Below are positions 12,260-24,959 of a stretch of DNA of 64,000 nucleotides, piece by piece. Numbering within the stretch: position 1 is the first letter of the stretch; each line of letters starts with the position of its first letter. Under the pieces are notes generated by a model. The model saw only the letters and a list, made by a program, of their open reading frames with translations. It searched no databases and was not told where the DNA came from. The position numbers were made by a program, and so were the translations under genes. The DNA comes from Pohlia nutans (Eukaryota > Streptophyta > Bryopsida > Bryales > Mniaceae), in NCBI GenBank assembly GCA_022496805.1, contig CM040096.1, forward strand, positions 14,013,501 to 14,077,500, read 5' to 3'.

Positions 12260-12507
12260 TTTGTAGCCAGATTATTTTTTATTGGTGCAATCTGGCACTA
12301 AAAGCCCAAATAAAAAGGGCTGATTACATTCATCCACCCTCATTCATTCATTCCACGGCTAAGGGCGCTCTATCTCCCGTGACCGCGTTTCTGTCTCCTT
12401 GCCAGGAAGAATATTGATGCCAGTTTGTTGTTGGTGCCTCACTGCGGTTTTGTGTTTTACGAGCTTCAGGGTTTAAGGAGCAGCGTCCATCGTTGCAGCA
12501 GCCAGCG
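12260..12507 (+). promoter_or_regulatory. Probable promoter and 5' UTR of DUS3
   Basis: An AAATAAAAAGG TATA-like stretch occurs near 12308, inside a small inverted repeat (AGCCC/GGGCT), followed by a pyrimidine-rich leader up to the ATG at 12508. TTG codons upstream in frame were not used as the start. No transcript evidence is available, so extent and start site are inferred. Confidence 0.35.
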
Positions 12508-15500
12508 ATGGAGGAGGTTGGAAACGACCTCTCGGCGGGGGCGGACGACTTAGTGTTGGAAAGCGCGCCTCAAATGGCTCAAGAACTGGCCAAGGAAGTC
12601 GCTGCGGAGGAATCGGTTCCGAAGGCCGAAGAGGGTTTAGCCACGGAATTGGAGAATGCAGGGGCGGGCGTCGCTGACGGTGTTGGCACTGGTGCGCTTT
12701 TGAAAGTTTTTCTGTTTCCTTTTGTTCGGAGACTGAGAGGTCTTCAATTGTGTGTTTTGAATTGCATTTTTCTTAAAATTAGGGTTAAATATGACTTTTA
12801 TAGTTTGTAATTTGGCCTCCTCAATTCAATTTGTTATAAAATTTGTTGTGAATGTAATGAAAATTTAGGTGATTTAAGGTAACTTTACTTTAATCGCTGA
12901 GATTAGTTCCTTTCATTAGAGTAACCAATTTTCTTATTGAATCTTGTTAGGGGATTCCAATGCACTGAAGTATGTCTTATTTGGATATTGTATACAAAAT
13001 TTATTTATAAGCGTTAACCATGAGTCCTGCTAATAGCAACTTAGCATCTATGCAATAGAAACATATTACCATGCAATTTCTTTTGAAATCTCTACATTGT
13101 AAAGATACTCCTTTCTGAACAGTCCAGTCCAAACATACTTTGATTCATTTCCACTATCAAATGATCAACTTTGAATTCAAGTTGTTACACAAGACATGGG
13201 ACTTCAAGCTTGTTATAACAAGTCTTGGATGAAAGTCATCGTAGGCTGGATGTGAATAGAGTGACATTTTTTTTCTGTTCAGTATCCACAAAGTGGACAC
13301 TGCAGCGTTTAGGGTTCAGAAGCGTTTAGGGTTCAGAAGCGTTTAGGGTTCAGAAGCGTTTAGGGTTCAGAATTTTATAGGTAGATGATCTAGGGACACA
13401 TGTAGTATCAGGAACCTCACCTCGGGGTGCCCCGGGAGGTTCCCGATATAGCCGATGATCTAAAATCGGCACAAGAGGTGTTGTACATTCTCAAAATCAA
13501 TATGTACTCCTTGAGCAAGGTTTTAGGGTTTATATGTCACAATTAGGCACCTTTTATTTTAGTTTGTGAAATGAAGATTCATGACTAATTTTGGTCTATT
13601 CAGCGCCAGTTGCAAGTGAAGACAATTACCCCTCAGCTGAGGAGCTGATTGCCAAAGCGCGGGCGCCTGTTAAACGTGAGTATGTGATTATGAACACTGG
13701 GCCTCGCGTTATGGCCAAGTCAATAGTCATTACCACCACACCGCAGGAAGGAGCCACTAAAGCTGAGACTGGTAACGTTGTCACTGCAAAGGTTTCAGCC
13801 GACGGGAAATCTAAACGCCAATTAAAAAGGGAACGGCATGAGGTTCGCAACCTCACCTTATTATCATGTGAGCAGTGAAAATGTTTTGTGCGAATTTTAG
13901 GCAAGTGGCTACCAAGAAAATTTGATGCTTATTTTTACTTATTTTTTAGGGAATTAGCCCCTACTGTTTAGCCAAATGGCTTCTCCCAATATGGTGAAAT
14001 TAGCCAATTTTATACTATATATAGCAATTTGCTACAATTTTTTTTAAGGAATCTAGAATATTTCATCAAAATTGGCTATCAAATCTTCACATTTATGGCA
14101 ACTTTGCTAAAGAGGCTGAAATTCCTCACCTTCACTGTCATGTGAGCGCTTGAGCTCTGTTTTGGGAATTGCTAGCCTACACATGAGGGTTTATATGGGC
14201 AGATGCTGGTAGTGGATATGATAAGTTATTGGCAATATTAAGATAATGTGAAAATAATGTGAAAATAATGTTGACTTAATGTTAAGATAATACCAGTAAT
14301 TTCCGATGAAATATCAAGTTAATGCCAATGACAGAAACATCACACTAACATTAAGTTAATACCGTTTGCCTCATGAGGACTACTGTAGTTTGACCTGTTA
14401 TTTGTCATTAAATAATTTAGATTAAAAAATTGAAATTCTAAATTTAGAAAGAAGTAAAAATTGAATGGAGAATTTGATGAATATGTAAGAGTATTTTATA
14501 AACTTCCCAAAACTAATACCGGTATGAGTGTAAAAAAGAAAACTATTTTGTTTTTGGAAAACCGAACGACAGGTTGCACTATGGGATATGAACCTATTAA
14601 CATAACATTAAGAACGTTGTCAATCTAATGGGGGAAGTATTTTACGAGACATGCACCTCTGAATGTGAATGATTGGGACCGACGTTGAATCTCAGGCCAG
14701 GTCGAATAAATCGGCGGAGAATATTTGTGGCGCGGTGGCGAAAACGGGTGACATGAAAGCATGCAAATTCGGCGCTTCTTGTCGCTTCAATCACGATTTG
14801 ACTGCGTTCATGGAACAAGTAAGTGATTAGACCTCAGTGATTTTTTTGGTCAGGAGACAGTTTAGCATTTTTGCTACTTTTCCATGGCTTGAAGAGCAAT
14901 TCAGGCTCCTTGGATGCTCTTTTCATATTAATATATAGGTGATATCAAGGTAATACACATCTGCTACCTAGGTGTTACTTAGACAATACCTGGGTGATAC
15001 CTACACATCTTGACTCTATGTAGGAAATCTAGCTAGTATTCCTGTTTTTTTTTCAAAGATTCTTTGTATCAATTAGCCAGCCCAAATTTTATGTAGCAAT
15101 TTGGCTAAAATTAACAACAAAAAAATCACTGGATTAGACCCGTGTTTCCCACTGCGGTTGACCTTTGCTGTCCTAGAAAGCTTTGTCTAGACACCATTTT
15201 CAAGTACATATATCGTATTTCTCCATTTCACAGTCCAATTTTAGCTCCTAGTGAGTGCCTTTTATGAACCGTTGATGCGTCCGACACCCTTTCATAGTCA
15301 AACCTATTGTTTCGTCCCCGGTTCTATGTCTGTGATAACCCCTAGGCTTGTGAGGCTTGTGTATAAAAGGGCTCGGGGGAGGACCACAAAGGTACTTTTT
15401 GTTGTTGCCTCTTGTGAATAGTTCTATGGTTGGGAGGTGAGCCTTAAGCAATAAACTATTGTGTTTTTCAGGTCCTAGGAATTTGATTTTATAACATTTA

Positions 15501-18500
15501 TTACCTTCCTTGAAGCTTCCTAAATGATTTTTTTCAACTCTTGTAGTATGGAAGTATGGAAGTGGCCACTTCTTGTCATTTGTGCACTTAGGAATTCCAA
15601 ATCAATTCTTTCAGTTTTTCCAACTGCTCCTATCATGAAATTCTTTGGAAAGCCGATACTGGTAGACTCAAGTTAGATGGAAAGTAGGGCAGTTTAGTTT
15701 TTCTGTGGTGTACACTGGTGTGCCATTTATGCGACTCGGTGTTTGGTTGCAGAAACCCAAAGATCTGGAAGGTGTGTGCCCTTTCTCGGACGTAACTGCT
15801 GTATGCCCGTATGGATTTGCGTGCCGTTATTCTGGTTCTCACCCTGAGGTAAAGGGGATACAAGCAGCAGAAGTTTTGAAGGATGGGAACTACGATTCTG
15901 GCAAAAATCCCTTGTCTAGTATCCGGGAGCTCAACAGCTTGAACAAAACTTTTCAGAAGTCTTTATGGAAAAACGCGGTGACTTTTCCAAAAGCTGACGC
16001 CCAATTGCAAGCATTAGGACTCCTGGTGCGATTCCACAGACTCATCATGCGTTCCGTATATAGCTGTGCTGCAGTTGTATTGAAAATCTGGCTCGACATA
16101 AAATGTGATATGGCTGTGTTTAACCATTTTTATTGGAGGTTTTATCATGTCCAAAGCATTTTCAGAGGTGTCAGCTCTTTTGCATTTCCTACTGTTTCTG
16201 GTCACTCATTGGGTTTGGTGTTTTGGGGCTCCCTGTGGAGTGGTCAGCTTGGTGAGTGTTATAGCCATTTTTTGCAATGAAGGTTATCTCTTCTCTGGAC
16301 GAGTCTTGTGAATCTCAGGGTATGGATTGACAAGATCCGCTGGATTTTCTACAGGGGAAAGCTCGGAAAATGGTTGTGAAGCCTTCTGCTGTAGAGAAAG
16401 GAGATGATGGGGTGTCAGAACAAGCTCCAGTATCAGTTTCTAATGGCGCTGCATCAAAGGTGGAATCCGAAAGCGTGAAGTTAGATGAAACACCGTCGAA
16501 AGTAGTGGGAATTGCCCCAACCTCAGATGCTAAAAATGGTGCGACTGATCTTCCTGGAAACGACGAAGGAAGTATTATTGGGACTGACGGACTGTTACTG
16601 TCTGTTACTTCGGCAAATGATGAGGTTTACCCCCCTCATAAGAAGGTTCGAATTACTGTAGATGAGCCAGCTGGGGATGCTGTGCTGCAAGCTCCGGACG
16701 ATACAAATGAGACCACTAATAAGCTACCGGTAGGCAACCGTGGAGCGGATAATGATGATTCAAAATATTCAAACGATGAGGTGAAGGAACCGTTACGAGA
16801 AAAGAAACTGATCGACTTCCGAGGAAAACTTTACTTGGCTCCTCTGACGACGGTGGGGAATCTGCCATTTAGACGAGTTTGCAAGCGATTGGGAGCTGAT
16901 ATCACATGTGGAGAAATGGCTATGTGCACCAATTTACTCCAGGTTTGTGATTTTTTTTCTTTCAGCAGCTTAATCTTGAAAACGTTAACTTTCATTCCTC
17001 ATATGCCATCTCATTTCCGTTTAGGCTTGATGTTCATGAATCTTTGGCTACATCTCCATGTTTAACAGTTTTGGATTAGAGCATTGGCATGAATCGTCTT
17101 TCATTTTGGATGACATGTCTCATCCCATCCCATCCCGTTCCAGTTGGCATACTTTTAAGAGTTTTCATTTGTTATTCGTGAAATTCAGGGGCAAGCTTCA
17201 GAGTGGGCATTGTTGAGGCGCCATGAAGAGGAAGACATCTTTGGAGTCCAGATCTGCGGGTCATATGCTGATACTGTAGCTCGAGCGGCTGAGATGATAG
17301 AGCGCCAATGTACTGTGGACTTTATAGATCTGAACCTGGGATGCCCCATTGACGTTGTGGTGAACAAGGGCGGAGGCTCTTCTCTGCTGACCAAGCCCCA
17401 ACGGCTGCAAGAAATCGTGAAAGCAGCATCTGCATCAATCAACACTCCTCTCACACTCAAAGTAAAATTCACCTTCTAACCTACAGCTTTCGAATTTCAT
17501 CATTTCTTCCACAGGGCAGCCTGATTGAGATGGCGTCAGTGAAGCTTCTAAATAACTCCTTGAATTATGTTTGAGTACATTGATATTTCTTCCAATGTAT
17601 TTGCTCCCGTATCAACTGAAATGACTAGTGAATGCTATTTGTTATTTGAATGTAGTGATGTTCTCGGCAGCCCTGTATCCATGTGTAGTTTTTGGTTTTA
17701 TAATCATTTTTGTGCGGTTAAGAGCTGAAAGATTTAAAAGGGAAATCGTTGTTTTTTGTGAGATGGATTTTTGAGTTGTACCATGCATTCCTAATCTTTA
17801 AGTTCCGGCTATGCTACAGTTGCGAATGGGGTTCTTTGAAGGTCGAAATTGTGCTCACTCCTTGCTTCCAAACCTTGGATCTTGGGGAGCAACGGCGGTG
17901 ACCATTCACGGCAGGACGCGTCAACAGCGCTACAGTAAACTGGCAGACTGGGACTACATTAATCAATGTGTATCCAAAGGGCCAAACGACGTACAACTCA
18001 TTGGAAATGGCGATGTTTTTTCCTACACGGAGTACAACGAGCACCTTGAAACTTCTGGGTCTAAGCTTGCAAGCTGTATGATTGCTCGTGGAGCGTTGAT
18101 AAAGGTGAGAGACTCTCATATATCATCTTGTTAGAGTAATAGTTTTAACAGCTGAATACGTAAAGCTGTAATAGTTGCTATGAATTTGATGCTGACACGA
18201 AGGCAAGCGAGTAAATTAGGGCTGTATTTTACAAATATACAGGCTTTACAAATTGTGTGTTATTAAAGCTCAGCTTGTTATCCTTATGGATTATTGTAAC
18301 GCTAATGCAAAGCTTTGTGGTTGCAGCCTTGGTTGTTTACCGAAATCAAGGAGCAACGACACTGGGATATCACTGCGGAAGAAAGGTTGAACATTTTACG
18401 TGATTTTGTGAGATTTGGCTTGATACACTGGGGTTCTGATAGCAAAGGTACAATCCAGTGCTCTTGTTCAGTCGGTCATGTCCATGATGTTTTCATTAGC

Positions 18501-19295
18501 ATTATCTACGTAATAGGATTTAGGAGCTATTTCAATTATCTGTGAAATATTTAAGAAATATCTTTGCACATTACTTTTTATAGTTGCCGCTGTTTTGCAT
18601 ATTCAATTTTGTTGTACTGACTTAAGCACATGTAACTAAAACTAATTAAGGAGTTCAATCTGATTGGGCTGGATATCAGGGGTCGAGACAACAAGACATT
18701 TTCTCCTTGAATGGTTGAGTTATGCACATCGCTATATCCCTGTTGGTCTACTAGAGGTTATCCCACAAAAGCTAAATTGGCGACCACCAAATTACTTCGG
18801 GCGGAATGACTTAGAAACACTTATGGCATCAGATAGTGGAGCTGATTGGGTGAGTTTCTTTGCGATCTTGGTTCTAGATCGGCCAGTAACTTCAGTTCGT
18901 GTTTTCTAGTGATTTTCTGGTTTGCAATTTGGCCTGTATTGTTTCTTATTCTTGTGCTGGAGCTCTAGTCTATCTCTTAACATGTACATTATTAGGTCGA
19001 CCAGCTGATGACATGCATGTCTTGTGATAATTAAGTCGTTTTTGAAATAGCGGTTGATTGTGTTCCAAGACATTTACGCTTACTTGTGATGCCTTCAGTG
19101 ACTGATTTGAATATATAATGAAATGGGCAAGGATAGATGTGTTTTAATATCACAATACGGGCACCTTATAAGTGGATGTTACGGATGGTTTGGCAGGTCC
19201 GATTGTCAGAAATGTTGCTGGGCCCACCTCCGGCAGGATTTACATTTTCTCCCAAACACAAGTCGAACGCTTATGACAAAGCTGAGAATGGCTGA
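12508..19295 (+). CDS. DUS3: tRNA-dihydrouridine(47) synthase 3, CCCH zinc-finger type, 10 coding exons
   Basis: Exons: 12508-12691, 13604-13842, 14696-14818, 15753-16025, 16355-16942, 17189-17461, 17820-18104, 18327-18447, 18680-18849, 19197-19295. The joined frame is 784 codons plus TGA. Residues 1-140 are acidic, ending in a basic [12 protein letters not shown] stretch. Two zinc fingers follow: C152-x11-C164-x5-C170-x3-H174 and C191-x8-C200-x5-C206-x5-H212. Residues 274-422 are a low-complexity acidic linker encoded by exon 5. The flavin-dependent catalytic barrel starts near 423 ([20 protein letters not shown]); the NLGCPID motif supplies the catalytic Cys521. The C-terminus ([19 protein letters not shown]) matches plant DUS3. 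By family knowledge it reduces uridine 47 of cytosolic tRNAs, and DUS3 can also act on mRNA. Exon 2 uses a weak donor (GTTCGC) but the phase is correct. It is longer than the usual 650-700 residues because of the linker. Confidence 0.96.
13304..13371 (+). repeat. Four exact 17-bp tandem copies containing TTTAGGG
   Basis: The unit AGCGTTTAGGGTTCAGA is repeated four times without error in DUS3 intron 1. Each unit holds TTTAGGG, the plant telomere repeat or telo-box. It is not a telomere array because the spacing is 17 bp. Confidence 0.9.
13409..13470. repeat. GC-rich hairpins in DUS3 intron 1
   Basis: GGAACCTC at 13411-13418 pairs with GAGGTTCC at 13436-13443, enclosing an inner CGGGG-TG-CCCCG stem. 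A second stem, GCCGAT/ATCGGC, follows at about 13451-13470. It stands out from the AT-rich intron. Function unknown. Confidence 0.6.
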
Positions 19296-20392
19296 GCGGC
19301 ACAAGTTCATGGCAAGCCACGTTTTCTCGTAAGGACGGGTTTCTTTACTCTCATGTGGTTCCCTTTGGAGGTTCCATCACACTAGAATACTATTTATTAA
19401 TAGGAATTTCTACACTAGACTAATTTTGTCCTGAGAGTTTTGTTATCAGTGGATTGGCGAGAGAGCCGCCCATTGCATTTGCAGAGGCCATGTTGAACAA
19501 AGTATGAGCTTAAGAGGAAGTACATCTTGGTGCTGGCCAGTTGTTCAGAGGATGTGATACAATGTGAATTTGTCTTCGCTGGTTGCTGCAGTGGTCTGGT
19601 TGTCTATCTACGACTATCAAAAAAAGGTGTTGTTTTCGACACCTTTTTTTGACACTTTTTTCTTAAGCTTTTTTCTTCAGGTGAAAAGAGTTGCTCCAAA
19701 GAGTTGTGGAGGTTGTCATGTCTCTCATAATAGATGGTGGTTGCGTCTTTACCATGTGACGTTTTTTTTTCTTTGAGTGCTTTGCCTTCCTTAGCACCAT
19801 AAATAATAATGTTGTTTTTCTCAAATTCTAAAAGAGACCTCGCAAGTATTCTTTTGGTTTAACTGGTATCCAATGCTTCCACGGCTACTTTTGTGGAGGA
19901 AGGCAACAACACAAAGGGTTTGAAACATTAGAGATATCACTGTATCAATGAAGAACAATACCTCTTGCGAGGCCGGCGTGAATAAAGTGTCTGTTCGTCA
20001 TTAAAGATAACTCTATGAATGCCCCAAAAACCAAGTTTCAAATGAGGTCTCATGTTATTTACGCAGAAAGTCATATAGGAACTTTCAAACTTTCATTTGT
20101 TCATTTTATCTATTTTAGGACAAACACAACATGTTCTTCACTATGGTTGGTTATATAAAATCTAGACCCATCTCAATTCAATTTTTTCACAATTAATGAT
20201 CAATTAAAATGGTCATTTTCAAACGAAGAAACGGCTTGTGGTTTAAAGGACGAGGTACCAGAGGACACGACTACTCACAGAAAGGTCAATTGAGTAATAT
20301 ATTCTCTTCGCCACGCAGTCAAAAGGTTGAAGAAACTCCTCTAGAATAACGACCCTACACCGCATATTGTTTATGTAATTCGGTACAGCTAG
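19296..20392. other. DUS3 3' flank and intergenic DNA
   Basis: The first few hundred bases probably contain the DUS3 3' UTR. The foldback at 19830-19975 follows. No gene. Confidence 0.5.
19830..19975. repeat. Foldback repeat, related sequence at 415-460
   Basis: CCTCGCAAGTATTC and the inverted CCTCGCAAGAGGTATT form arms. The right flank (GTGAATAAAGTGTCTGTTCG) recurs at 434-455. Confidence 0.5.
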
Positions 20393-20940
20393 TTAACCCT
20401 TTAAGGTCCCGATTCAACACTGTTTTCAAAGATTCGTTATAAAATGTTTGATAAAAAATTAAAATGGAGTTGATGTACAAAGCAAAGTTATAAATGTCAA
20501 TGTGAAGATAACATCTATACAGTCGGATTCATCATATTTATTATTAATATTTTTTAATTAATTTTGCAAGGTTTTCTCTTGAAATTCAATTAAAAATCCA
20601 TAATTAACATTAAAAAATTTAAAAATATTGTAATGAAATTGGAATAACATGTACTACAAGATGGTATGGTTTTCACTATTTGATTCTTCTTATTATGGAA
20701 AATCATGTTTAAGGTCTCACTTTTTGAACTAAGAATGAAACTTGACATAAACCACTTTTGCTATTTTTCAAAAACTCTCAATATCTTATCTTGAAGATCC
20801 GTACCGTACAAATGGTAACCCACTAGCACAAGAATTTAAATAAAAATTGAATGGATGAAAAACATCCCCTGCGTGGTGAAGTGACGCGTCCAGAATCATC
20901 CATCGTCCAGATTCTGGACGCAGGCGCGTCTAAGGGTTAA
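20393..20940. mobile_element. TTAA-type element C
   Basis: Ends are TTAACCCTTTAAGGTCC and (inward) TTAACCCTTAGACGCGCC. A hairpin with a 7-bp stem, CGTCCAG-ATT-CTGGACG, is at 20904-20920 near the right end only. It is 548 bp and AT-rich with no frame. Confidence 0.75.
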
Positions 20941-21607
20941 CATATACGATGCCTGTGGGACTAATTAATAGACTGATATGGACTGATATAAGAATAAGTA
21001 AACGCCTGCTTTCGGCATGTTGTGGAGTCAGAGTGAGCAACAGGCTCCATGTCTGAGGTACCATGTTAATTGATGTGTACATAGCACGGTGGATTAATAC
21101 TGTTGAGCACGAAGTCGACCTGATTCAATCACTGCAGCAGCCATCCAAAGAATGGTCTCAACATTGAATCCGTGCACCGGTATTCATTCTTTCGGAGATT
21201 GCTCATGCCAAGCAAGCTTCCAACTACTTTAACGTGACTGCCTGGGCTCCTCAAACAATGACTTCGAATGTGTGCATGAAAAATGTGTTACAGTCAATGA
21301 TCGATATCGATAGTGTGGTAAAGTGCGTGTCCAGCTGTACGTGTTGTCCAAAATTCATGCAAATATTTCGTTCCCAAAGATTCGTGATATAAATTGCATT
21401 CTTTGCAACCTGTAAGTACAAAAATGAAGAATGAAAAACTTAAAAGACGTTCAAAAGACTACTGAAGAAGAAACCGGGAACCACAAAAGAGCCTTGAATG
21501 CCATATATTGTCCAGAGGTCGGTCTGACTTCAATGAAATCTTCAAGGCTGTGCTCATCTGGAAGATCTGCACAGTATGAATCTGAGACTGTATAACGAGC
21601 TGTTCTG

Positions 21608-21805
21608 TTGTGGGGTCTCACTACTTCAAACCGTGGTTCATTCCACTCAACCAGCCCACTCAGCCACTACTCAGAGTGGAGGCCAACAGTGCGGGTCCTC
21701 ATGTACAGTGCTTCCAGCTTGTTTTCTCCTGCCAAATCAACTACATGGCTCATGCTTGACACACGCCCAGCTCATTCGCTTGTTCCTCATCCATTCACTT
21801 CATCA
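21608..21805 (+). repeat. Dispersed repeat pair, copy 1
   Basis: About 195 bp with roughly 80% identity to 23109-23300, same orientation (shared: CTACTCAGAGTGGAGGCC, GCTCATGCTTGACACA). The frames across it are not conserved between copies, so it is non-coding. Confidence 0.7.
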
Positions 21806-21949
21806 CACATCCGTTTTTTGGTTAATATTTCTAAGTTTGCTACGTGCTTTCCAATGCATGGGACTCATTTGCTTACTTTTACCCGTGCGGGTACATTACA
21901 TTATTAAGCCCCTACACTTTTGATCCCTACTAAAATTTCCAAGATTCTG

Positions 21950-22300
21950 TACGATGCTCTTGGATACTTTTGGATGCTATTTTCTTTGTGAACATCTTCA
22001 GTAACTTTTTCTTGTTTCTTTCTTACTAAATTCCCTCATACAATGCCAAATGTCCTCTCTCACCATAGTTCCATGGAAAGTTACTATATCTGTAAAATTT
22101 GATTGATGCACTGTGACCACAATCTAGATACAATGAGAAACTATGTTTATAATGTGGCAATGACACGGTAGTCCCAAAATACATGAAATACAAATAACAT
22201 TCTCTTATTACTTAGAAAAGTGGATCTCGGTGAATTTTTTTCAAAAGGGTTCTCCATAGCACTGCTGTATTATGCTATAGGGTGAGCATTACAGGAAGTT
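21950..22300 (-). repeat. Composite of dispersed repeats shared with 35980-36210 and elements Q/R
   Basis: 21950-22110 is an inverted copy of 35980-36140 (CACCATAGTTCCA, GACATTTG). 22115-22290 is an inverted copy of the Q/R interior (GGCAATGACACGGTAGTCCC). Confidence 0.65.
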
Positions 22301-24848
22301 TGAGTCCTGTGAAGGGCCCTTTCAGATTCGGCAGATGCACAATTACGGGAGAAGAAAATAGATTTTTTTTCAAAATTTTATTTTTTAATTATTATTTTTA
22401 GTATGAATCCGACGGGGCACATGAATTGACTGCTCACCTTACATGTTTCTGACTCTCAGTTCTGATTGATATTTCCTCTATATGCACATTTCACATGCAA
22501 AAAAGGGGCCTTCCTTTGGGCTGAAATTTTCTCTAATGGAACTCTACTATTATAAAATGTCATATACTTTATGAGTATTTTGTCCAGCTACACCTTGCCC
22601 GGTGTTTTCGTGCATTATGGACGCCCACCTGCTCAGCGTATACTCTTTGAACGAAAGTCTCAGAATACAAATAAACTTCGATCACATGTTTACAAACAAG
22701 GATGGAGTCTATACAATCATTAAGAGAAAGATAGGGTCTCCAAAAGGCCTTTGGTTTTCTCACGTGCAGTGAAATTTCAGTGGTGCTCGCACGTTTTCCC
22801 CGCTGGCACCAATGGTGCCACGACGCTGCCAGCAGTGCAATTCCGTGGGTCGAACCAATCGACGCTGCCAGCACTGCCAGCACTGCGGCTTCCGACACTG
22901 TCAGTGGGTAGCAACAAGGACCAACGGTGCCACCATCGGAGGGGTGTTTGGGCAGACCAGTCACCTAACCCGGGCTGCCTTATAGACCTTTTGGGGACCC
23001 CACATTTCCCCTAATGCCATATTTATTTGTTTTTTCCTGCTTATGTACAGACCAGGAACAGAAGTCAAAACAATGTATACATGACCTACTTACCACTGCT
23101 AAACAAACTATGAGCTCGTAGTTTGTACTGTGGTTCATTGAACTCAACCAACCCACTCAAGCGCCTACTCAGAGTGGAGGCCGACCGTGTGGGACCTGAT
23201 GTACACTGGTGCCAGCTTGAAATTCTTGCCAAATCAACTGCATAGCTCATGCTTGACACATGCTCAACTGAATTGCTTGTTTCTCATCCATTCTCTTCAT
23301 CTCTCCTTCACAACCCTAGGGCTATACCCACCATCGATCAAAGATCGAACACCTGAGGATCGTTTTAGGGTTCACCGGCTCGACTTACTGCAGGATCGAG
23401 AGAACCTCTTACTAGCTAATCTTGTGTAGAGTGCTACGTGGGGACTCGAGTCTAGTTTTTGCAATTGACATCGAGCTTCAGGAGCGGGCTTAGATCAGAG
23501 TTTCTCAAGTGGGTATAGTTTGAGCATTCATGATCAGATCGAGTTACTGCAGGATATATTGAGAGAATCTCTTACTACTAGCTTCTCACACTAGTTCCAA
23601 ACGCTGGTTTCTCTAACTGGACCAATCTACCGGTACTCATGGCTTACTTTGAGTAGCACACTTATGCGTGGGATGCATGCCAGACTAATGTTGGCTTAAT
23701 AATATATCGAGTACGGTAGTTACAAAGTCAATAACGGTGCCCATCTCGCTCTGTTGCAAAGCTTTTTGGAAGATTTAATGTTGAGAGATGATTGAGTTCC
23801 GAGCTATGTATCAAGCGATGTTATTGATATTTGGGATGCTAGTGTTTGGTTTTGTTTCAGGTGGATGGATGTTTTAGTGCTTAGAAGCTTTGGTATGTAG
23901 CGGTGGTGGTGCAGGTGAGAGAGGTGGGTGTTTGTTTTCAAGCGCTCCGGATTGAGCTAGCTCTGTGGAGGGGGACATCTGAAGAACACTTTGGTTTGCT
24001 TTTTGTCTTCCTGCAATTTCGTTTTTGTATGCAAGATTCTCACCTCTTCATCAGTTATACATGTTTAGATACTTACCTTGGATGCAAAATATTTATCGTC
24101 CATATCATCTAAGTATGAAACTGAATACCTTCAAGCTTTGCAAATGGCTCTCTCCCAGCGAGAAAGCTTCTCCAGACCTCTCCTTGCTTCAATGCTTGAA
24201 ACCTCGGCATCAAAGCCAACGAGACGGAACCCCCATGGACTCAACACCTGCTCAGGTCACACGTCAAAATCCTCAAAAAAAAAATGAAAGGTAATTTGAA
24301 AACCTAAACTCTGGTATTTTTAATAGAAAACATGATCCTAGCAGGGATCTAACGGCCCAGAGTAGTTGTTGTTTCACGAATGGCGCAGAAACATGTGCAT
24401 AAATCTGGCGGAATCTAGCAATATGTAATCCAACGGTGCAGTGAACCAGTTCACTTTCTATTTCTGCATCAACTGAGTATGTACGAGCTCCATGCGTACA
24501 CATGGACTGTTGTGATCATAAATCATTCCATGAATCGGAAAATCATGACCTTCCAGGACTGAAATATTGGCACTGAACAAAGAGTTTTGGACTAAAACTG
24601 TGGCACTTTATTTTTCTTCTGGGGTAAAATACTGGCACTACAATAAGTTTTTGAAAGTATAGAAGATACAACTATATAAATCTCTATGCAAAAGCGCGTA
24701 TCATGTGGCTACAAGTACAAAATGATAACACCAGCCACTATATGCTAAGGTTGATTGCTTTACTCACCAAAACCAAAAACTATGAACAAAAATCAAAATC
24801 TATTACAAAACAACTAAGACTGAACCAAAGCTAGCATCTGCAAAATCT
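22300..24848. other. Intergenic, no supported gene
   Basis: A GC-richer stretch at 22740-22990 holds imperfect CTGCCAGCACTGCCAGCACT repeats and gives a 131-codon minus-strand frame with no known domain. The rest is low-copy-looking or repetitive DNA. Confidence 0.5.
23109..23300 (+). repeat. Dispersed repeat pair, copy 2
   Basis: Direct counterpart of 21608-21805, 1.5 kb away. It may mark the ends of a larger degraded element. Confidence 0.7.
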
Positions 24849-24932
24849 ATCACCAAAAACTGTGAGCTATAACCAAAAATTGTGAGCTATAACCAAAAAC
24901 TGTGAGCTATCACCAAAAAAACTACGAGCTTA
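24849..24932 (+). repeat. 20-bp tandem repeat, about four copies
   Basis: Unit TGTGAGCTATAACCAAAAAC, copies at 24861, 24881 and 24901 with partial copies on each side. Confidence 0.85.
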
Positions 24933-24959
24933 TCCTATCAAGCCATATGGGCCCTGTTC

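Noticed and set aside
12493..12507. Upstream TTG start for DUS3
   Set aside because: The plant gene should start at ATG; the ATG at 12508 fits and no homology extends upstream.
13304..13371. Interstitial telomere array
   Set aside because: TTTAGGG occurs once per 17-bp unit and is not contiguous, so it is a minisatellite.
22569..22964. 131-codon minus-strand frame
   Set aside because: Driven by CTGCCAGCACTGC-type repeats; no recognisable protein family and no splice or promoter support.
8849..24932. CRISPR-like arrays from the 20-bp and 183-bp repeats
   Set aside because: The units are contiguous without spacers, and the genome is eukaryotic.
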